From contig CM064523.1 in NCBI GenBank assembly GCA_032716605.1, forward strand, positions 45,478,215 through 45,542,214: a stretch of DNA of 64,000 nt. Reading direction: 5' to 3'. A model generated the notes under the pieces. The model made no database searches, was not told the DNA's origin, and saw only the letters and a list, made by a program, of their open reading frames with translations. Position 1 is the first letter of the stretch, and each line of letters starts with the position of its first letter. The DNA comes from Paralithodes platypus. Its lineage: Eukaryota; Arthropoda; Malacostraca; Decapoda; Lithodidae. Below, piece after piece: positions 1 to 10,689 of the stretch. The position numbers and the translations under genes were made by a program.

Positions 1-889
1 TTTACTTAGATCGTGCACTTGCGGTTATGTTCCTGTCTATTTTGTTGGGTATTTGTTTCTGTTATTTGCCCCTGCTGGCAATATATATGATGATGACAAT
101 AAGTCATGGAAGGGTTAGGCCACAACCAATTATTGTATCCAACGGCAGTTAAAATAAACGCGAGCGTGTGAGTAGTGGGTACACCTGAATACTACATCCT
201 AACTGAATAATATTCGAATTCTACTTTATATTATCATAGTTTGAAGAGTGTATTTACCTATTTTAAGTATATGCATTTTGTGTTCCATGTTGGCATACTG
301 TATATCCATAACAGGCTAAATATAATACAATATGTTCTCCCGTAGCATTCTTTGTAAAGAGCGCATTTTGAATGTACTCTTCAAATACTCTCTCTCTCTC
401 TCTCTCTTTCTCCCTCTCTCTCTCACAGCTCATCTCCTCCCTGCTGGAGACATAGAAAAGGAGATTCATGAAGACATGACAGACGAGTGGTGAAGTGGGA
501 ATAGAGTAAAGCATTAAAGGAGGTATCATGTGGTAAGTTAACGAGTACATGCCCCAGCATTCTCCGGTCTTTCTTTCCCGCCCAATACACAATATATTAT
601 ATATACTGCATAATTATACTGTACAGTATATCTTTGCCTCGTCGTCTGTCCGCTCCCTCTCTCGTCTCTCTCCATCTCTCTGTCCTCGCATCTCTCTCTC
701 TCCCTTCGTTCTCTCTCTCTCTCTCTCTCTTCATCTCTCCTCCAGCTCTAATATAGATATATATTATATAAGATAATGATATATTATAGAGAGAGATATA
801 TAGATATATAATATAAATTTTATTACTATATTTATTTGTCTTCCTAAATTTCCCACTACTCCCTCTCGGGCATAGGCTGAAATAGCCTG
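1..889. other. Non-coding AT-rich stretch with CT tracts
   Basis: No convincing exon or element was recognised on either strand. The stretch is AT-rich and contains several pyrimidine tracts, the clearest at 388-424 and 640-735, which produce artefactual open frames rich in Arg/Glu or Ser/Leu. Confidence 0.6.
388..424. repeat. (CT)n microsatellite
   Basis: Nearly perfect CT dinucleotide run interrupted by TTTCTCC. Confidence 0.9.
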
Positions 890-989
890 NNNNNNNNNNN
901 NNNNNNNNNNNNNNNNNNNNNNNNNNNNNNNNNNNNNNNNNNNNNNNNNNNNNNNNNNNNNNNNNNNNNNNNNNNNNNNNNNNNNNNNN
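890..989. other. Assembly gap (100 Ns)
   Basis: Exactly 100 consecutive Ns. This is the conventional length for a scaffold gap of unknown size, so the true distance across it is not known. Confidence 0.99.
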
Positions 990-1602
990 GATGCGTGAGT
1001 AAACCCTAACTATTTGTGGGCCCAAGGCTACATCTAGCTTTGTCGGTACGCGAGCAACAAGATCATGACTCGTCAAATCCGTTATTACGTAATCTAAAGG
1101 GGAATGGAAGAATAGAGAGAGAGAGAGAATACAGATATATATATATATATATATATAATTATATTATATTATATACATCTTATACAGTATATATTGTTAT
1201 GGCGGGTATAATATTTAAACTCGTGATATAGGTTATGTACTAAAATCCAGTGTATGGACTTATAGACCGTAGTATAGCCCAACAGGGGACACACCTAACA
1301 CGTTCTTAAATAGCGTAAAATAGGTATTTACAGGTAATATTGAGGTAATTACAGAACTCAGTAAAAACACAACATGTAATTCACAATATAGGTGTATTTA
1401 AGATATCGTTCTAGCTTGATGGAGGCATATAGGACCTTGTCAAATAAATAATTTATATTTCCAGCTTCGCGAATATAGATCCCGTAATCCAGGCATGAAG
1501 TATTACCTGGATAATTATTAGGAATATAAGGCAATGAATAGCAATTGACATAAATGAGATTCAAACCAGAAACAAATGTTGTTATAAATAAGGTACTAAA
1601 TA
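990..1602. other. Non-coding stretch, GA and TA microsatellites
   Basis: No gene seen. A short (GA)n at 1114-1128 is followed by (TA)n at 1135-1158. The rest is AT-rich and unremarkable. Confidence 0.6.
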
Positions 1603-1656
1603 CCAACTGAAATTTAATATATGTGACTTATAGTATCAAACAGTTAATCATAATCA
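1603..1656 (+). repeat. Isolated satellite monomer left of LINE A
   Basis: Contains one diverged copy of the 29-bp satellite unit (TAATATATGTGACTTATAG, then TATCAAACAGTTAAT) followed by ATCATAATCAATAAAT. The same monomer-plus-spacer arrangement occurs inside the main array at about 7861-7900. It therefore reads as the left side of one satellite locus that LINE A later split. Confidence 0.7.
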
Positions 1657-1907
1657 ATAAATAATTCCAATAAAACCCCCCGGCGGGTTAGGGACTAGAA
1701 ATATGCCCCACGGTGCCTTCTGCGTGGCGTAAGAGGCGACATAAAGAGGTTGGGTCGGTGGGTTGCGGGACCCCCACCCGGAAAAAATATCTAAGACAAA
1801 GGAACAACGAACGAACAGCCTCGGATGCGGACGGAACCAACGTTGACGAACCACGATCAGACTAAGTACATGCCTTCGGACATTCTGAGAATGGCTACGG
1901 TGCTGTT

Positions 1908-2615
1908 AGTGGCATGAATGCTGGCACAACAGAGAGAGAGGTTCTGAAAGTGTTAGTGAATGCCAGGCTGGATGTATGTGGAACGACAGGGACCAACTGG
2001 AAAGGTTCAGATGTGAGGAGAGTGGGAGGGGTGGAATGGGATGTGTGTGATGGGGAGTGAGTGAAGGAACAGCGAGAGGAGGTGCATGTTTGTTTGTAAG
2101 TAAGCAAATGGACGGAATGTTTTTAAGAGAGTATGGGTCTGTGGGTTCAAGGATTGTGTGGGTTGAGATTGAAAAGTAGGAATACAAACGTGGGTGAGTG
2201 TATGCGTGTATCGCCCCGACAGAGGATATACTTGAACAAGAAAGAAAGAGGAGTTCTGGATGAATTTGGAGGCGTGGCTGGAGAAGTTTGACAAGAACGA
2301 AAGAATATTTTTGATTGGGGACTATGAAATGGTAAGGTGGGTGATAGGAAAGTTGCGGAGTGGTGGGAGGGGTGGGGGGTACCATCAGAGGTGAATGGGA
2401 ATGGTAGGTGCAATTGTGGACGTAGGTGTGGGGAGGAGGCTGGGGATAGCCAACACCTTCTTCCGACACAGAATGATCCACAGGTACACGTGGAAACAGG
2501 CAGGTGACGATGACGGATAAGACAGTGGTGGAAACGAAAGCCATTGATTGCTTATGTATGTGTGGATGAACGAATGAAGAAATCTGTGATGGATGCTAGG
2601 GCTTTATAGGGTGAT
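1908..2615 (+). pseudogene. APE-type endonuclease remnant of LINE A copy 1
   Basis: Forward-strand fragments, broken by several frameshifts, read in order as the N-terminal motif MNAGTTERER, then WLEKFDKNERIFLIGDY (about 2275-2325), then IANTFFRHRMIHRYTW (about 2445-2490) and VDERMKKSVMDAR (about 2562-2600). This order matches exonuclease-endonuclease-phosphatase type LINE endonucleases that nick the target. The catalytic Asp of the GDxN-type block is still seen as GDY, but the Asn is lost. The domain cannot be functional. Confidence 0.7.
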
Positions 2616-2639
2616 TGGAAGGGGGTCTGTCTGATCAGT

Positions 2640-3363
2640 TATGTAGTGGTAGCCAAGGTTTAGGATACAAAAGAAGTGGGTGAGGAGAAAAAAGGCGGGA
2701 GGGAGGCGAGAGCGGTGGAATGGGGAGGAGGGTGGAGAGGTTGCAGGAGGAGGAAGCCAGGGAGGAGTACAGGAGATCAATGGAAAGACGACTAGCTGGG
2801 TTCGACCTGGAAGTTATGGAGGAAGTGGAGGAGTATGAGCAAGGTGGTAAGGCGAGATCTGTGCAGCATGTGCAGGAGGGGTGTGGAGTGAGGAGAAGAG
2901 GGAGGGGGGTGAAAGATACAGCATGGTGGACAGAAGAGGTACGAATAGCTGTGGAAAGAAAAGACGAAAACATATAGAGAGTGGTTGGGTAGTAGAGGGA
3001 ATGAAGATTCCGAGAGGACAGAAACGAGGGATGGTACGTGGAGAGTATAAGCGGGGGGGGAAGAGAGTACTGCAAGAACGGAAAGAGAAGGAGTAGATGA
3101 GGAATTTGGCAGGAATCTGAGTGTTTAAAATGGAGGCGCAGTAAGAAAATGTTCTGGCAAGCAGTCAAGAAAAGTTAGGGAAGGGAGCAAGGGGGAAACA
3201 GTCTAAGGGTGTTGAAAGATAAGAATGGGAGAATGCTAGCCGAGAAGCCACGGAGCGTCGAAAGAGGGAGGAAGTACCTCAGTGAGTTGCTAAATGAAAG
3301 GAGGAATGACGAGCCACCAAACATAGCTGTATTTGGTATGGGAGGGAGAAGAAGAGAGAAGAG
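2640..3363 (+). pseudogene. Linker before RT, LINE A copy 1, left of the B insertion
   Basis: Aligns with 10692-11390 of the second A copy through shared stretches such as GFDLE, RREEYRR-like charged helices and the AWWTEEV motif. The charged, probably helical linker lies between the endonuclease and RT of LINE proteins. Extra bases in G-rich runs cause frameshifts. The alignment stops in a GAAGAGA-rich stretch, where LINE B begins. Confidence 0.75.
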
Positions 3364-5790
3364 AATTATGATGTTACAGTGAGGTCCACAACTTGGATCT
3401 TCTGATCACTGTCGGATTAAAGGCCACCTGTCTATCACCTACCAAACCTTCCCACTCTGAACCTGTTTGTGCGTTGACCCTTAAATGGCATTACGATAGG
3501 GCAGACGGGGAGGGTCTTGCCAGGTGTTCTGTATTGATATTCCCTGGACCTATTTCTTTTCTGATGATGCACAGCCACCTGGACGCCACATACAGGATTT
3601 TGTAAAAATTGGAATGAGAACTTTTACTTCTCATCAAAAGTACAGTAAAAATATCTAATTCACCTAAATGGTCATTGACCATAATTGTGCTTAGAGTAAC
3701 TGCAACAAAAAAGCAATAGCCTACAATGCATACACAAGATCATAAAAACATGAAGCCTTTAATTACTTTAGAAACATTCAGAAATCCATGCCAAAACTGT
3801 ATTAAACCTAACCTAAATCAACCGTTCTCCATAAGCAGGCAAATCAACTTCTAAATAATCAAAAATAATAACAAAATATTTTGGTTCTATCTCTTAACTC
3901 ATTCACAATCCAAACTTCCTTACTGCTTCATCCATTCCACCATTAAAATCTCACGACTGGCAATCTTGTAAGTGAACCACGAGGTAAAGCTAACCTTCTT
4001 GCGGATATTTTCTCCCCCAAAACTCCAACCTTAGATGAAAAAAATCAAGATCAGGTCCCTGTACTTAAGTACTTCACTGAAATTCCCTCCACTGAAGATC
4101 CACACCAGACATGTCAAAACTATTTTGCAGAATCTCTCAGTAGACTAAAGGACTCCTGGTCCAGATGAAATTCCTACAATAGTACTTAAGAATTGCTCCT
4201 TGAGACTCGATCCTGTATTGGCAAAATTTGCCGTCTGTGTACTCATACCTCATGCTTTCCCGTACCATTGGAACGAAGCAAAACATCCATCCAGTTCCTA
4301 AAAAAAGGTGCCTCTTCAGATCCATCAACCACTACAGACAAATAGCTATAACTTCCACTCTATGGCAAGTCTTTGAACATTATATTAAATTAATCACATA
4401 ATTAAGCATCTGGAGAATCACAAATTAATCAGTGGATAGGCAATATGGTTTTAGACCGATGTCGATCAACTGCAAGACATTCTTTGCCTTCTGACGCATC
4501 AAATCAACCAAGCTACCAGACCAACATGGTGAACCACATACAATAGCACTGGATATATCAAAGGCATTGGAGAGAGTCTTGGCATCAATTCCTTATTGTC
4601 GAAGATGTCACACCTACACTATGGCCTTGCATCATTAGTTCCCCTAATGTCTTCTTATATTCATAACAGAAAAATCTGTGTAAATGGTAGATGGCCGTTA
4701 TGCTCAATTTCACTCAATAAATGATGGTGTTCCCCAGGGATCAGTTTTGGCCCCAACTCTGTTCCTCATTCATAAATCAATAATCTCATATCTTACCACT
4801 AATAAGCAATACATTCCTAACGCCAGATGACTCAACACTCCACAGTTCCTTCACCATTTTACCAATTCTTGCACCCAACACGATCTGATACATTTCACAA
4901 AATAAACACTTGCAATTTCTCTGAACCCAGACCTTTCTAGAATTAATGACTGGGGACAAGAGAATCCTAGTTTCCTTTAATGCACACGAAAACCAAGTAC
5001 GTCAATTTTCTAACCGACCAGAATCTCAATGACTCACCATATAAATTTTTTAATGATGTAAATATTTACCACTTCCCCTAGTATTGACATTCTCGGTCTG
5101 TAACATTAAACTACTAACTTGAGGGGGCCACATTAGGTTAGAAGCATTGCTAAGAAGGCCTCTAACAAAACTGGGACTCCTGTACAGAGTTCGAGAATTC
5201 TTCACTGACGAGCAGTTGGCCCGGATATATAAAAGTCATGTGCGCTCTCAGATGGTTTACTGGTCACCTTCTGTGGGCGTGGACGTGGAGTGGTTTCATT
5301 GAGGCAGTTGGACAAAATTCAAAATCAAGCTATTAGATTAATCAATAACCCTGCAATCACACAGGACCATCCTACATTAGCCATACGCAAGAAAAGAACG
5401 TTGCATCCCTTGCAGTATTCTACAGATATTTTCCATAGCAATTGTTCCGAGGAACCTGCTTCAATTGTGCCGCCTCTCCACATCTTTCCTCGTAGCACTA
5501 GGGCAGCTGAGAGGGGGCCCAATGAATTTACACTTTCTCCTCCACAATGCAGTGAACTTCTGCTTATCAGAATTCATTTATCCCCAGAGCTACTACTCTT
5601 TGCCGAATTCACTTCCCTCGAATTGCTTTCCCACAAAATTACAATCTACAAATGTTTAAATCCAGTTGTTACCAAACACATTTTATGAATGGAGGACGCC
5701 TTTAGGCACATGAGCCCTTTTGTTGTTTTATCTGTGTTTTTCCTTCATACAGTTCATTGTCTCCTTAAAAAATCAAAAAAAAACAAAAAA
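3364..5790 (+). mobile_element. LINE family B, copy 1, nested in LINE A
   Basis: A 5'-truncated non-LTR element of the Jockey/CR1 group. It begins in the endonuclease-to-RT linker (WHYDRAD, then DFPWTYFLFDDAQPPG in shifted frames at about 3490-3590). It runs through RT motifs (RQYGFR, DISKAF-like, PQGSVLAP) to the C-terminal LINE motif (QLDKIQNQAIRLINNPAIT, about 5305-5360) and ends in an interrupted poly(A), about 5767-5790. Many small insertions break the frame. It is the same family as 60392-61843, where the 3' two-thirds are better preserved. The two halves of LINE A resume exactly on either side, which fixes the boundaries to within a few bases. Confidence 0.85.
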
Positions 5791-7484
5791 AGTAGTGGAA
5801 GGAGGAGGTGGGGATTCAGGAGGTCAGAAGGTGTGGGAAAGCATGAAAAGAGTGAAGTTGGGGGAAAGCACCAGGAACAGATCTGGAGTGTGTGGGGGAA
5901 ATGTCGACGGTCCTTAGGGTGGTGAGATAGTGATAGAAATGGGTATGGAAAATGTGCAAACTAGAATGGGAGAAGGGGAGTGCACCCGATGGCTGGAAGA
6001 CTGGCATAATAGTCCCCCCCCATCTAATTTATAAGGGCAAAGGGGGAAAAGAGGAGGGTGTGGTAACCACGCGAGGAATATGTCTTCTAAGCGTAGTAGG
6101 GCAGGCTACAGTCGGGTAGTGATGAAGCGAGTGAGAGTGGAGAACGGAGAAATGGATAGGCGACGAGCCAGGGAGGTTTTAGGAAGGGAACGAGGATGGG
6201 TAGATCCGATTATTAAACTGAAGTGTGTTGTGGTGAAGAATATATGGAGAGAAGAAACAAAAGGGGTATGGTTGCCTTTATGGGACTTGGAGAAGGCCTA
6301 TGACAGAGTGGATAGAGAAGGTTTGTGGAAAGTACTTAGAATATACGGAGTAGAGGGCAAGTTGCTGAAAGCCGTGAAGAGCATGTACGAGGGTTGCAAA
6401 GGCGGCAGTACGTGTGGAGAGTGAGCAGAGGCGAGTTCTTTGACCTGAATGTTGGTTTGAAAAGAAGGGGTGTGTGATGCCTCCGTGGTTGTTTACTGTA
6501 TATATGGATGGAGTTATGAAAGAAATACTACCAAGACGCAGTGGATGTTGGTGTAGCGCTGAAAAGGGAGGGAACTTGTAGTGGGAAGCTACCTATACTG
6601 ATGTTTGAGGTAGGGAATGTTACAGTTCTGGCATGAAGTGATAATGAATGGGAGTGGCAGGGTACTGGTAAAAGAGTTTGGACACAGTGTGCGAGAAAAA
6701 ACGGAATTCTGACGGTAAATACGGGGAAGAGCAAGGTTATGGTCTTCGGAAAGGGGTGAAGTCCACAGAAAGAGTGTGAGGTGAAGCTGACCAACGGTCA
6801 GGCTATGGAGATCGTCAACTCTTTTACGCTATCTGGGCAGGGTGCTGAGTAAAGATGGGACTATGGATGAAGAGCGTGCGGGAGAGGGGTACAACAGGGG
6901 AAGAAGAGGGGGTGTTGTAGGAACGCTAAAAGCAGTAGTCACAAGAACTAGGCGTGGTCAGTATGGAAGTGAAGAAGGTCCTTGCATGGACAGTGTGGTA
7001 ATACGACACTGACTTCCGGCAAAGAAGCGAAAGCATGGACGTTGGTTGAGAGACCTAGACCAAGAGTGAGAGAAGTGGAAATTAATTACCTAAGGAGTGC
7101 GTGCGGAGTTACATGGAGGGCTAGACAGACTAATGAGGAAAGTAAGAAGGAGGTGTGGTGTGGAGGTTATGAGGTGCTGGAAAGTGTGGAAAAGGAACAA
7201 CTTGAGATGGTTCGGCCGTATGGTGCGTATGGAAAGCGAGGGTAGGGAGAGCTGGACTAAGAGGGGTGTACGAGAGCGAGGCTGTAGGGAACCGTGAGAG
7301 GGGGAGAGGGTAGACCGCATATGAGGTGGAAGGATGCGCGTGCGGCAACTACATGAATGAAGGCGGTGCTTGGGATTGGGGGGAGGGGCTCGTACGACTG
7401 ACTGGGGAACAGAGGTGCATGGGGGCGTTTCGTTCGTGGCCACCACCCCTTTGGGGATCACGGCGTCAGGCAATAGATAGATAG
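5791..7484 (+). pseudogene. RT and C-terminal remnant of LINE A copy 1
   Basis: Continues the A alignment after the B insertion and corresponds to 11391-12917. Recognisable fragments are WDLEKAYDRVDREGLWKV (RT motif A, about 6280-6340), LFTVYMDGVMKE (about 6490-6530) and the C-terminal block that in the sister copy ends in HPFGDHGLRQ. Frameshifts are frequent, and the FADD region is destroyed near 6600-6640. It keeps the 3' end CACGG-GTCAGGCAATAG followed by GATA repeats. Confidence 0.75.
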
Positions 7485-7488
7485 ATAG
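7469..7488 (+). repeat. (GATA)n-like 3' tail of LINE A
   Basis: AATAGATAGATAGATAG directly follows the last coding bases of element A. The second copy has the same tail position but expanded to (TA)n. Short tandem tails rather than poly(A) are known for RTE-type LINEs. Confidence 0.7.
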
Positions 7489-7540
7489 AATAAATACCAA
7501 CTACATTCATAGGGGCGAGGGGAGTAGAAATATAACGTTA

Positions 7541-8416
7541 CTTAGTATCAACCAAAATTTTTTTGTTAATATACGTGACTTATAGTATCAACCATTAATA
7601 TACGGGACTTAATAGTGATCAACCATTAATATACCGTTGACTTATGACGTATCAACCATTAATATACGTGACTTATAGTTACCAAATATACGTGAAGTAT
7701 AGTATCAACCATATAATGATACGTGACTTTAGTATCAACCATTAATAGGACGTGACTTATAGTATCAACCATTAATATAATGACTGATAGTATCAACCAT
7801 TAAGTATACGTGAACTTTTAGTATCAACCATTAATATACGTGACTTTATAGTATCAAAAACCATTAATCATAATCAAATAAATACCAACTAAATTAATAT
7901 ACGTGACTTATAGTACAACCCTTAATATACGTTTATACCATCAACCATTAATATACGTGACTTATAGTATACAACCATTAATATACGTGACTTATAGTAT
8001 CAACCATTAATATCCGTGACTTATAGTAACAACCATTATATACGTGACTTATAGTATCAACCATTAATATACGTGACTTATAGTATCAACCATTAATATA
8101 CGTGACTTATAGTATCAACCATTAATATACGTGACTTATAGTATCAACCATTAATATACGTGACTTATAGTATCAACCATTAATATACGTGACTTATAGT
8201 ATCAACCATTAATATACGTTACTTATAGTATCAACCATTATATACGTGACTTATAGTATCAACCATTAATATACGTGACTTATAGTATCAACCATTAATA
8301 TACGTGACTTATAGTATCAACCATTAATATACGTGACTTATAGTATCAACCATTAATATACGTGACTTATAGTATCAACCATTAATATACGTGACTTATA
8401 GTATCAACCATTAATC
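7541..8416 (+). repeat. 29-bp satellite array, about 30 monomers
   Basis: Tandem copies of a 29-bp unit composed of TATCAACCATTAATATACG and TGACTTATAG. The right half (about 8040-8410) is nearly perfect, while the left half (7541-8000) carries many single-base insertions and deletions. This gradient is typical of homogenisation at one edge. The array has no unique spacers or leader, so it is not a CRISPR. A spacer-like TAATCATAATCAAATAAATACC occurs once inside (about 7868). Confidence 0.95.
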
Positions 8417-10625
8417 ATAATAATGATGCAAGTCGAGTGTCTTCCGTGGACCGACCGTGAGTAATCAACAATAACGATACTAGAACACAATCATCTCGAT
8501 ACAAGAGATACTGGGTGAGTTGAGAGGATAAAATTAATAAGCACACATGTTTAGTGGGTGAGTCAATATTAATTAATTATTTGCACAAATTATTATAGTT
8601 GTAACATGAATTATGTAATTTATGATGGGAATCTTATATTCACGTCAACGATCGTATGTAATAATAACGAACCAAGCCGAGGAATTCAGATGTACAGTTT
8701 GGCGTACAATTATGAATTAACTATAGAATAATATCTACTAATTGTACTTGAGAACCAATTTTAATCCAATAAGTGAACTTAGTCAACGAATGCTCTGGAA
8801 ATGCTTATGATTTAAAAGCATAAAGTGATAATTAACACATTATTAATTATAAAAGAAAATGAACGCACACGACGAAGCTGTGCTAAGGAAATACTAATTG
8901 CAGTATAACTAAGAGGTCTGAACGAGTTAACAGAGTCTTCAATAAACATACACTGGAATACTATGTGTATGGTAGATGATGGATAATTAAGTAATAGAAT
9001 CTATGCAATGCTAGAACTCCTAGGCATGAAGAATCAAAATTACTTACATCAGTAATCAAATGAACGTCAATACCAATTCATAAAATAATTACAAAGGCGA
9101 TTATATAATCGAACATATGTTTGGGGAGCTCGGGAAAGAAATAAGTTTATGTAAATTATAATACTTATACTTGAATATACCGAGATAAATTAGTTATGAA
9201 AATGGGCGTAGGTTCCAGGTAATGATTATGTATAAAGAAGGGGAATTAAATCACGAAATACACTTCGACCTCAACTCACAACATATAACAGAATACATAT
9301 ATTAGGAAAATCTGTGAGTGCGTGGCGAGGTGAATTAATGAACACAATTATATAACGTATGCGTAAGACGTTCTATAGAAGATAAATTAAGTAAAAGAGC
9401 TAGGACTTATAAACAGATCTAGCAAGGACTTTATATCAGGTTCAGAAAGATTACACAGTACACAATCAAGGATCTTAGGCACAGATCTCAGAATAAATAA
9501 TCACAACACGATTCTCATATTTTACCTATACCTCTACAACAATAAACACAACGTAAGATACACAGGGACACTTAGGGGAATGTTGGAGGACAGAGAGAGA
9601 GTACAAGTCTGGCCGACGTAGATCGTAGGTCCATGGAGCAGCACTTCAGGGGTGTAGGGAGTCACTCGAGCAGTACTTCAGGTTCCAGACTTCAGGTGTG
9701 TAAGGCGTCACTCGAGCAGGGCTTCAAGGGGTACTTCAGGCAAGTACACTCTCCGGGCAGGGTAGGGGCAGGCTGGTACAAAGCCACTACTGTGATTAGC
9801 TACCCTGTTCCTTGTCCAGGTGTAGGGTATTACCGCAGTTGAGGTTTGCATACTTCTCTATAATTTCTTGGAGGTATTATGCGGCTTTATTCTTGACTCT
9901 CGATTACACGGACTCGAAGTCATAGGAATATGGGGAATTCGTTGTGATGAAGTTGTAAGGTAAATTACTTAGTCTAGGCAATGAGGTTTAATATTTACAT
10001 GATGGCTTACCTCATAGGTGTTATAATTAACACTTACCTAAGGTTTAATTTTCTTACTAACAGAGAAATCTCCCTAAATATGTGGAGACCATTATTCGAG
10101 ATCTGAGGTGAATGTGTTTATATCTCACTTGGTAGTCATAGTTGTAGGGAGGTTCTGGCATCTTTATATCTGTCGTATCTGATGCTCTTGTTCACATCCA
10201 TTTACTCCTGTAGGACTCAGGGCGTTGATGTGCAACTTGCAAGCATCGTCTTGTCATATTGTAGATCTCGGCAGAGAGGAAATGCTGTGCTGTGGTTGGT
10301 TGGCCTGATTTGAAAGCCGGGAGGGGATTGGCTGATAGAATTTCCCATACTTGTAGAATTTCCCATACTTGTGGCTGGTGCTTGATGCCATAGAGCACGG
10401 GGAAACAGGGGTAACTCCTGTATTTGTTGAGGGGGAAACAGGTGTAACTCCTATATTTGTAGAGGAAGGTTTTCCATACTTGTGGTGGTTAGAGCATGGG
10501 GAAACATGGGTGGCTCTGCCATTCTCCTTTTCCTCTCCTTTCATTCTCCGGTCGTCTTGGGATTTTTAAGTTGTATTCTGACTATCCTGCATCTGTTTCC
10601 TGCAGGGCTTATCTTCAGACCCGTC

Positions 10626-10630
<5 letters not shown>
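8417..10630. other. Long non-coding stretch without recognised features
   Basis: No RT motif, exon or terminal repeat was recognised. Around 9640-9740, two GTCACTCGAGCAG motifs are each followed by a CTTCAGG-type repeat. Around 10380-10500 there is an internal repetition of GGGGAAACAGG-GTAACTCCT. Both look like short local duplications in unique or unknown repetitive sequence. Confidence 0.5.

Positions 10631-10664
<34 letters not shown>
10631..10664. repeat. (AT)n microsatellite
   Basis: Perfect AT run immediately upstream of LINE A copy 2. The same dinucleotide occurs at the 3' end of the element. Confidence 0.95.
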
Positions 10665-10666
<2 letters not shown>

Positions 10667-10689
10667 CAGATATAATATATTATATATTA

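Larger units (their letters stand above)
1663..7488 (+). mobile_element. LINE family A, copy 1 (near full-length, decayed, interrupted)
   Basis: Non-LTR retrotransposon of RTE-like character, judged from its endonuclease, reverse transcriptase and short C-terminal domain ending near a GATA-type tail. It starts with a GC-rich 5' leader (CCCCCCGGCGGGTTAG at about 1675). Endonuclease remnants follow at about 1910-2615, then the linker and RT, and it ends at a (GATA)n-like tail. Candidate target-site duplication AATAAAT at 1656-1662 and 7489-7495. Frameshifts and stops occur throughout, so it is dead. A second LINE (family B) is inserted at about 3364-5790; removing it leaves about 3.4 kb, and the two halves align with consecutive parts of the better copy at 10690-12916. 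The clade assignment is inference. Confidence 0.8.

Noticed and set aside
1906..2544. 212-codon minus-strand open frame rich in Pro/His/Ser
   Set aside because: Lies opposite the purine-rich endonuclease remnant of LINE A; the composition is explained by the complementary strand.
7541..8416. Regular repeat array considered as CRISPR
   Set aside because: The 29-bp units are directly adjacent, without unique spacers, and there are no cas genes; the genome is eukaryotic. It is a satellite.
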